Of a stretch of DNA of 64,000 nucleotides, positions 58,442-64,000 are shown in pieces (position 1 is the first letter of the stretch; each line of letters starts with the position of its first letter). The translations under genes were made by a program, and so were the position numbers. Below the pieces are notes generated by a model. That model was not told the origin of the DNA. It ran no database searches and was given only the letters and a program-made list of their open reading frames with translations. Origin of the DNA: Streptomyces sp. Act143 (GTDB taxonomy: Bacteria > Actinomycetota > Actinomycetes > Streptomycetales > Streptomycetaceae); contig NZ_QFRX01000001.1 of NCBI RefSeq assembly GCF_003143935.1, positions 2,959,025 through 3,023,024 on the forward strand, in the 5' to 3' direction.

Positions 58442-60607
58442 ATGAGGAGCAGGTGGCCCATGGATTCCGTGACCCCGCGCAGAGCGCTGCGCGTCCTCGC
58501 CTTCGCCGCGGCCGTGCTCTGCACGCTGATCGTCGCCGCGGCGGCCACCGCGCGCGCCACGGTCGTCTCGGCGGGCTTCTACGGGTCGGTGCTGGACGAG
58601 GAGAAGGCGTACACCCGGCTGTACAACGAGGTCCTGGTCGATCCGCGGGCGGCGGCCGTGACCCGGAGTCTGCTGGCCGGGCTGCCGGTGCCGGAGGCCG
58701 TGGTGACCTCCAACATCAAGCTGGTGCTGCCTCCGGAAACGGTCCGGGAGCTCACCCAGGAGCAGATCGACGACGTCGTCGGGTACCTGCGCGGCGACCG
58801 CGACACCCTTGCCCTGTCCGTCGATCTGCGCCCGGTGCTGGACAACGTCGACGACCTTGCGCAGATCTACTTCGGCGATCTCGTCGCCTCCGTGCAGAAC
58901 CGGGCCGAGCCGGACTTCGACGCGTTCTCGGCCGATCTGTCGGCCGCCCTGGAGAACGTCGTCGCGGGACGCGTCCCCGACTCGCTGCCCGCCCTCCCGC
59001 TCACCGAGGAGCAGGCCGCCCGGGCCGCCGAGCACGTCCTCGCCGCACTGCCCGAGGAGCGGCGGGCGGGCCTGCGGCCGGAGGTCGAAGCGGCCCTGCG
59101 CGACGGGGACATCGGTGCCGTGCTCGCCACCGTGGCGCCCATGGTGGTGTCCGAGCGCACCCACGCGGCGGTCGCCCGGCTGCGGACGCTCGCCGGGGGC
59201 AGCGAGTGGAACCTGGACCGGCCGCTGGACCTCACGGCCCTGCACGAGCTCCGGCCGTACACTGCGGTCGGGCTGGGGATCGTGGAGGCCGTCGCCGCCG
59301 CGCTGCTGGTCGTCTCCCTGGCGGTGCTGTGGGCCACCGGTTCCGCCGCGCCCGGCCGGCGCCCGATGCTGCTGGGCTGGGCCCTCGCCGCCGGTGGCCT
59401 GCTCACCGCCCTGGCCGTCGTCCTCGTACGTCTCGTCGGCGACGGCCGGATCGTCGATCCGGCGCCGAGCTGGCCGACCGGCCTCGCCCGCCTCGTCGAC
59501 GACCTCCAGCGCACAGCCGTCGACGACATGACGGTCGCGGCCCTGGGCAGTGCCCTGGTCCCGCTGGTGGCGGGGGCGCTGCTGGCCGGTTTCGGGTGGG
59601 CTCTCCAGGTACGGCCCCGGCTGCGGACGGCGCCGGCGGCCGCGTACGCCCGTCCGCTGGCGGCCGGTGTGAGCGCCTTCGCGCTCGCCGGGCTCGTTCT
59701 GGTGCCGCTGGCCGCGCCCTCCGCGCCGCGCCGGTGCGAGGGCAGCGTGCGGCTGTGCGACCGGCCTTACGACGAGGTGGCCTTCCTGACCTCGCACAAC
59801 GCCATGTCGACCACCGTCGACCGGTTCATCGGACCGCTCCAGGACCCGGCCATCAGCACACAGCTGGACGACGGGGTGCGGGCCCTCCAGCTCGACACGT
59901 ACCGCTGGGAGCGGCCCGACGAGATCACCGCGCGGCTCGACGGGTCCGACTTCTCGGCCGAGCAGCGGGCGCTGATCGCCCACGTCGTCAACAAGGTCAA
60001 CCCGCCGCGTGACGGGCTGTGGCTGTGCCATGCCGTGTGCCGGGCCGGTGCGGTCGAACTGGTGCCGGAGCTGCGGGAGATCGGCGACTGGATGCGCGAG
60101 CATCCGACCGAGGTGCTCACCCTGATCGTGCAGGACGCGATCTCGGGCGAGGACACCGCGAAGGCCGTCGCACAGGCCGGGCTCTCCGACCTCGTCTTCA
60201 CGCCGGACGAGAATCCCGCGGAGCCGTGGCCGACGCTGGGCGACATGATCGACAGCGGTCGGCGGCTCGTCGTCTTCGCCGAGCAGGCGGACGGCCCGGC
60301 CGCGTGGTACCGGAACTTCTACCGCTACGGCATGGAGACGCCGTTCTCCTTCCGGCGTCCCGACCAGATGAGCTGTGTGCCGCACCGGGGCGGCACCGGC
60401 AAGCGCCTGTTCCTGCTCAACCACTTCATCACCGCGGGCGGCGGCAGCCGGCTGGACGCGGGCGAGGTCAACGCGCGCGACTACGTCCTGGACCGCGTCG
60501 AGAAGTGCGAGCGGGAGCGGGGCCGGCCGGTCAACTTCGTCGCCGTCGACTACACGACGATCGGCGACGCGCGCGGGGCGGTGGACGCGCTCAACGCCCA
60601 GCGTTGA
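58442..60607 (+). CDS. Membrane protein with C-terminal PI-PLC-like domain
   Basis: This 721-residue protein has an N-terminal membrane helix, a coiled or helical extracellular segment (about 40-270), three or more membrane helices (about 275-430), and a C-terminal phosphodiesterase-like domain. The domain begins DEVAFLTSHNAMSTTVDRF (His452) and includes GVRALQLDTYRW and GLWLCHAVC, features of the PLC-like phosphodiesterase superfamily. Such a protein could act on a membrane phospholipid or phosphodiester. The substrate is unknown. The ATG at 58442 has GAGGTG 8 nt upstream; an ATG at 58460 is an alternative. A lipoprotein gene follows. Confidence 0.85.
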   Translation: MRSRWPMDSVTPRRALRVLAFAAAVLCTLIVAAAATARATVVSAGFYGSVLDEEKAYTRLYNEVLVDPRAAAVTRSLLAGLPVPEAVVTSNIKLVLPPETVRELTQEQIDDVVGYLRGDRDTLALSVDLRPVLDNVDDLAQIYFGDLVASVQNRAEPDFDAFSADLSAALENVVAGRVPDSLPALPLTEEQAARAAEHVLAALPEERRAGLRPEVEAALRDGDIGAVLATVAPMVVSERTHAAVARLRTLAGGSEWNLDRPLDLTALHELRPYTAVGLGIVEAVAAALLVVSLAVLWATGSAAPGRRPMLLGWALAAGGLLTALAVVLVRLVGDGRIVDPAPSWPTGLARLVDDLQRTAVDDMTVAALGSALVPLVAGALLAGFGWALQVRPRLRTAPAAAYARPLAAGVSAFALAGLVLVPLAAPSAPRRCEGSVRLCDRPYDEVAFLTSHNAMSTTVDRFIGPLQDPAISTQLDDGVRALQLDTYRWERPDEITARLDGSDFSAEQRALIAHVVNKVNPPRDGLWLCHAVCRAGAVELVPELREIGDWMREHPTEVLTLIVQDAISGEDTAKAVAQAGLSDLVFTPDENPAEPWPTLGDMIDSGRRLVVFAEQADGPAAWYRNFYRYGMETPFSFRRPDQMSCVPHRGGTGKRLFLLNHFITAGGGSRLDAGEVNARDYVLDRVEKCERERGRPVNFVAVDYTTIGDARGAVDALNAQR

Positions 60608-60674
60608 GTGGCCGGGGCGGCCGACCACCCACACGATGGGAACAAAACATGACATATGACGCCGAGAGGATCTC

Positions 60675-61277
60675 ATGTTCCACGCCACCCCACGGCACCG
60701 CGCCGCGACCGCGCTGTCCGCACTCGTCCTGGCCGCGGTGAGCGCGGCGTCGCTCGTCTCGTGCGGTTCGGACAGCGACGACGGCGGTTCCTCGTCCAGC
60801 GCCTCCGCCGCCGCCACGGCGTCCTTCTCCGGTTCGGCCGCGTCCGCCCTCGCCTCTCTCAAGGAGTCCGTCAAGGCGTCGGTCTCGGCCGCGTCCTCCT
60901 CCGCCTCGGCACAGGCCTCCGCATGGCTCGCCTCGGTGTCCGCGGAGACCGAGCGTGCCAACCAGGCCGCCAAGAACGCGCTGAAGGACGTCGAGGGCAA
61001 GGGCAACGCCACCGCCGACGTCTCCCTGACCGGCAAACCGCGCTCGGAGACGGCCGGCCTGCTCGCCCTCGTGGTGAACATCCGCAACAGCACGGACGAG
61101 ACCGCCTCCTATGCCGTCCAGGTCGACTTCCGCGACCCCGACGGCAAGGTCGTCCAGACCCGGTACGTCGGCGCGGAGGACCTCAAGCCCGGCGCGAAGG
61201 CCCAGCCGCTCGCCGTCAGCACGGAACCGGCGGAGCCGAAACTGACCGCCGTGGTCGCGAAGGCGCAGCGCTACTGA
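60675..61277 (+). CDS. Putative lipoprotein
   Basis: This 200-residue exported protein has a signal sequence ending in the lipobox LVSC, then a Ser/Ala-rich segment, a predicted helical region, and a C-terminal beta-rich domain (LLALVVNIRNSTDETASYAVQVDFRDPDGK). GAGAGG precedes the ATG. It follows the PI-PLC-domain protein by 67 bases and is likely in the same transcript. Function unknown. Confidence 0.85.
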   Translation: MFHATPRHRAATALSALVLAAVSAASLVSCGSDSDDGGSSSSASAAATASFSGSAASALASLKESVKASVSAASSSASAQASAWLASVSAETERANQAAKNALKDVEGKGNATADVSLTGKPRSETAGLLALVVNIRNSTDETASYAVQVDFRDPDGKVVQTRYVGAEDLKPGAKAQPLAVSTEPAEPKLTAVVAKAQRY

Positions 61278-61311
61278 TCCGCGCGGGCGCCGCGCGGCCG
61301 GCCCGCACGCC

Positions 61312-61962
61312 TCACGGCTCGATCAGCCCCGCGCGGATCGCGTACCGGGTCAGCTCCAGCCGGTCCCGCATCCCGAGCTTGGCCAGCAGGTTCGCGCGGT
61401 GGCGTTCGACCGTCTTGGTGCTGATGAACAGCAGCTCGCCGATCTCCTTGGAGGTGTGCCCCTCGGCGACGAGTTTGAGGATCTCCTCCTCGCGCTCGGT
61501 GACGGCCCGCGCGGGCAGCGCGTCGCCCCGGTGCAGCCGGTCCAGATACGACCGTACAAGAGCGCGTTCCGCGCCCGGATAGACGAACGGCTCGTCGCGC
61601 ACGGCGCTCCGGCAGGCCGCGACCAGGTCCCGGTCGGCGACGGACTTCAGCACATAACCGCTGGCCCCGGCCTTGAGCGCCTCGAAGAAGTACTGCTCGT
61701 TGTCGTACATGGTCAGGATGAGGATGCGCAGGCCGGGCAGTCGTCGCGACAGTTCGCGGGCCGCCTGGAGGCCGGTCATCCGGGGCATGGCGATGTCGAG
61801 GACGGCCAGATCGACCTCACGCGCGCGAGCCAGCTCGACGGCCTCCGCCCCGTCCCCGGCCTCCGCCACGACCGTGAGATCGTCCTCGCCGTCGAGGATC
61901 AGTCGTACGCCCCGTCGTACGAGGGTGTGGTCGTCGGCGAGCAGTACACGAACGGGGGTCAT
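61312..61962 (-). CDS. NarL/FixJ-family response regulator
   Basis: This 216-residue two-component regulator has a receiver domain (VLLADDHTLVRRG, phospho-acceptor Asp in LAVLDIAMP, Lys in YVLKSV) and a LuxR-type helix-turn-helix (LKLVAEGHTSKEIGELLFISTKTVERHRANLLAKLG). Its ATG overlaps the kinase gene stop by 4 bases, so it is translationally coupled. Confidence 0.95.
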   Translation of the reverse strand: MTPVRVLLADDHTLVRRGVRLILDGEDDLTVVAEAGDGAEAVELARAREVDLAVLDIAMPRMTGLQAARELSRRLPGLRILILTMYDNEQYFFEALKAGASGYVLKSVADRDLVAACRSAVRDEPFVYPGAERALVRSYLDRLHRGDALPARAVTEREEEILKLVAEGHTSKEIGELLFISTKTVERHRANLLAKLGMRDRLELTRYAIRAGLIEP

Positions 61963-62993
61963 CGGTTCCCCCGAACGAGCAATCGAACATCCGTTCCCCC
62001 GTCCGGCGCTCCCGCCAGACTCAGCTCCGCCCCGATCAGCAGGGCCCGTTCCCGCATCCCCCGGATCCCGGCCCCTTCGGTGGCGTCCCCCAGCCCCTTG
62101 CCGTTGTCGCGTACGAGGAGTTCGACACCGTCCGCGACCCGCTGGAGCCGGATCTCGGCGCGGTCGGCGGCGGAGTGCCGTGCGGTGTTGGTGAGGCCCT
62201 CCTGAGCCACCCGGTAGAGCACGAGTTCCGACTCCTCGGTCAGGGGCGGCAGTCCGCCGGGGACGTGGTGGCGCACCGTCAGGCCGGGGGCACTGAACTC
62301 GCCGGCGAGCGCGCGCAGGGCGCTGGCCAGGCCCAGCTCCTCCAGGACGCCGGGGCGCAGCAGACGGGCGATGCGGCGGATCTCGTCGAGACCCGCGCGG
62401 GTGGCCTCCTGAGCCTGGCTCACCTCCTCACGCAGCTCCTCGGGGGCCCGGTCGGCGACGCGCTTGAGCTGGAGAAGGACCGCGGTGAGGGTCTGGCCGA
62501 CCTCGTCGTGCAGCTCGCGCGCGACGTGGCGGCGTTCGCGCTCCTGCGCGGACAGGGCCCGGGCGGCTCCGGCGGCGCGCTCGGCCTCCAGTCGGTCGAG
62601 CATGGTGTTGTACGTCGTGATGAGCGCCGCCGCTTCGCTGGGACCGGCCACGGCCGCCCGGGCTCCGGGCCGCAGCAGGTCGGCGGCGGCCATGGCGTGG
62701 CCAAGCCGCCGCAGCGGGGCGAGGCCGATGCGCAGGACCAGCGCGTTGGCCGCCAGCAGCAGGGCAAGGCCCACGACCACGACGACCGCCTCGGCCGGGG
62801 TCACGGGGGTCGACACGGTGACCGGGCCCAGCAGCAGCGCGGCGGCGACGACCAGGCCGGCGGCGTTGAGCGAGAAGATCCGCCAGAACAGCGACACGTT
62901 GGTGTTCCCGCCCCTCTCCCTCCGCTCCCTCGGTGCCTGCGGGGCCAGCCTCGCCCTGCCCGCGTGCTCGCGTATATCCGTGACGCCACCCAT
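61959..62993 (-). CDS. Histidine kinase, NarL-type partner
   Basis: This 344-residue membrane histidine kinase has two membrane helices near residues 38-90, a HAMP-like region, the dimerisation box with phospho-His in RHVARELHDEVGQTL, and an ATPase domain (RVAQEGLTNTARHSA, LLVRDNGKGL). The ATG at 62993 is used; a GTG at 62897, with better upstream purines, would give 311 residues. The signal sensed is unknown. It forms an operon with the response regulator. Confidence 0.92.
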   Translation of the reverse strand: MGGVTDIREHAGRARLAPQAPRERRERGGNTNVSLFWRIFSLNAAGLVVAAALLLGPVTVSTPVTPAEAVVVVVGLALLLAANALVLRIGLAPLRRLGHAMAAADLLRPGARAAVAGPSEAAALITTYNTMLDRLEAERAAGAARALSAQERERRHVARELHDEVGQTLTAVLLQLKRVADRAPEELREEVSQAQEATRAGLDEIRRIARLLRPGVLEELGLASALRALAGEFSAPGLTVRHHVPGGLPPLTEESELVLYRVAQEGLTNTARHSAADRAEIRLQRVADGVELLVRDNGKGLGDATEGAGIRGMRERALLIGAELSLAGAPDGGTDVRLLVRGNR

Positions 62994-63065
62994 GTCGCCA
63001 CCGTACGGGGCGGTGGCAGCATGCAGATCCGGCTCCCGCGATCACCGACCATGAGGGGAAGAAAC

Positions 63066-63551
63066 GTGTCTGCACCGCGCCTGAGGGCGACGCCGCTGCC
63101 GGGAATCGGGGTCCAGTACGACCTCGTGACCCGCGAACACCGCCATCTGTCCGTGGTGGCGCACCGCGACGGCGCGCGGACGGTGAGCGTGTACCAGGCA
63201 GACGACCCCGACTCCTGCGCGCAGTCGCTGCGGCTGACCGGGGCGGAGGCGGGCTCGCTGATCGACGCGCTGAAGCCGTCGCACCACAGCGCGAACCTCC
63301 TCTACACCACCGACCTGGGCCTGGTCGCCGAGCGCATCGAGGTCGCGGCGGCCTCGCTCTGGAACGGACGGCTGCTGGGCGAGACCCGGATGCGGACGGA
63401 GACGGGCGCCTCGATCGTGGCCGTGCTGCGGCGGGCGGCGGCGATCCCGTCCCCGGCGCCGGACTTCCGGCTCGCGGGCGGGGACACGGTCATCGTCGTC
63501 GGCACCCGTGAGGGCGTCGACGCCGCCGCGGCGATACTCGGGCGGGAGTGA
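63066..63551 (+). CDS. KhtT-like regulatory subunit (TrkA-C domain)
   Basis: This 161-residue cytoplasmic regulator of a cation/proton antiporter starts at a GTG with GAGGGG upstream. The N-terminal part (ATPLPGIGVQYDLVTREHRHLSVVAH) and the C-terminal TrkA-C domain (GETRMRTETGASIVAVLRR...GDTVIVVGT) match KhtT-type proteins, which gate KhtU. Its last 4 bases overlap the start of the antiporter gene, so the two are coupled. Confidence 0.88.
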   Translation: MSAPRLRATPLPGIGVQYDLVTREHRHLSVVAHRDGARTVSVYQADDPDSCAQSLRLTGAEAGSLIDALKPSHHSANLLYTTDLGLVAERIEVAAASLWNGRLLGETRMRTETGASIVAVLRRAAAIPSPAPDFRLAGGDTVIVVGTREGVDAAAAILGRE

Positions 63552-64000
63552 GCGGACCGGTGCACTCCGCGGTTCTGTTGATCGAGTTCGGTTCCATCAT
63601 CCTCGGCCTCGGCCTGCTGGGTCGGTTCGCGGCCCGGTTCCGGCTCTCCCCCATCCCCCTCTACCTGCTGGCCGGGCTGGCCTTCGGCGAGGGCGGGCTG
63701 CTGCCGCTCGGCGCGAGCGAGGAGTTCGTCGCGACCGGCGCCGAGATCGGCGTCATCCTGCTCCTGCTGATGCTCGGCCTGGAGTACTCGGCGGGCGACC
63801 TGGTCACCAACCTCAAGGCGCACTATCCGTCGGGCCTGGTCGACGCCGCCCTCAACGCCCTGCCGGGAGCGGCGGCCGCGCTGCTGCTGGGCTGGGGCCC
63901 GGTGGCCGCGGTGGTCCTGGCGGGCGTCACCTGGATCTCGTCGTCGGGCGTGATCGCGAAGGTCCTCGGCGACCTCGGCCGGGTCGGCAACCGGGAGACC
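63548..64000 (+). CDS. CPA2 cation/proton antiporter, KhtU-like (partial)
   Basis: The gene runs off the right edge; 151 codons are present from the GTG at 63548 (GTGA overlap with the previous stop). The visible part has several membrane helices (LLIEFGSIILGLGLLGRFA, IPLYLLAGLAFGEGGLLPLG, EIGVILLLLMLGLEYSAGDL) typical of the Kef/CPA2 family of K+ or Na+/H+ antiporters. It is paired with the KhtT-like regulator. The C-terminal part is outside the window. Confidence 0.88.
   Translation, partial: MSGPVHSAVLLIEFGSIILGLGLLGRFAARFRLSPIPLYLLAGLAFGEGGLLPLGASEEFVATGAEIGVILLLLMLGLEYSAGDLVTNLKAHYPSGLVDAALNALPGAAAALLLGWGPVAAVVLAGVTWISSSGVIAKVLGDLGRVGNRET

Noticed and set aside
57044..61093. 1349-codon minus-strand frame across miaB and the PI-PLC gene
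   Set aside because: It reads antisense through 58442-60607 and in a wrong phase through miaB. Both true genes have clear motifs and proper starts.
1..64000. tRNA or rRNA genes
   Set aside because: I saw no cloverleaf with a CCA-type acceptor and no conserved rRNA segments; a covariance-model scan would be the decisive check.

Overview
The window is chromosomal DNA from a high-GC actinobacterium, almost certainly a Streptomyces. The evidence is the very high third-position GC, frequent GTG/TTG starts, and recognisable Streptomyces genes in a known order: the principal sigma factor gene hrdB beside the sporulation regulator gene whiH, nrdR-nrdJ beside lexA, hflX, a second RelA/SpoT homologue, dapF, miaA and miaB. 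The order matches my memory of the core segment around SCO5782-SCO5822 of S. coelicolor. I could not run an alignment, so the synteny is stated from memory.

Layout. (1) 1-9.6 kb: repeat-rich DNA, a type II topoisomerase B subunit (ParE/GyrB-like), a small Cys/His protein, a secreted trypsin-like protease, hrdB with a candidate ECF-type promoter, whiH, and a one-polypeptide ABC transporter with a degenerate ATPase. (2) 9.7-18.8 kb: a Nudix/winged-helix protein, a glycogen-debranching-type protein with an 11-residue repeat linker, a DUF4192 protein, a RecQ helicase fused to a phosphoribosyltransferase-like domain, and a small conserved hypothetical. (3) 19.2-24.5 kb: an uncharacterised protein with rnhB, a divergent TetR/MFS pair with two matching palindromic operators, and an ADP-ribosylglycohydrolase. 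(4) 24.5-26.9 kb: an accessory patch with a long inverted repeat, an IS110-family element with a candidate bridge-RNA leader, and a DUF4240 gene. (5) 27-36.3 kb: small conserved genes, then a DNA-precursor and DNA-damage block (nrdJ, nrdR, lexA, dinG) with a paired NrdR-box site and a clear SOS box. (6) 36.7-45 kb: a three-gene NRPS-independent siderophore cluster (GNAT, IucA/IucC synthetase, aminotransferase) carrying in-frame tandem repeats, then two paralogous trypsin-like lipoproteins. (7) 45-46.3 kb: an intact IS30-family element, apparently inserted in the loop of the terminator between the second protease and hflX. (8) 46.4-64 kb: conserved housekeeping genes (hflX, M1 peptidase, rshA, dapF, miaA, miaB), small actinobacterial proteins, a PI-PLC-domain membrane protein, a lipoprotein, a NarL/FixJ two-component pair, and a KhtT/KhtU-like cation/proton antiporter cut by the window edge.

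How the genes connect. hrdB and whiH tie growth to sporulation. NrdR should repress its own operon (class II ribonucleotide reductase), while LexA governs SOS. RshA, HflX, MiaA and MiaB all affect translation or the stringent state. The siderophore trio should condense an aminotransferase-derived building block with a carboxylate, but no transporter or visible iron box accompanies it. Accessory DNA is limited to the two insertion sequences and the 24.5-26.9 kb patch. Several coding sequences have expanded low-complexity repeats, which is the most unusual global property of the window.
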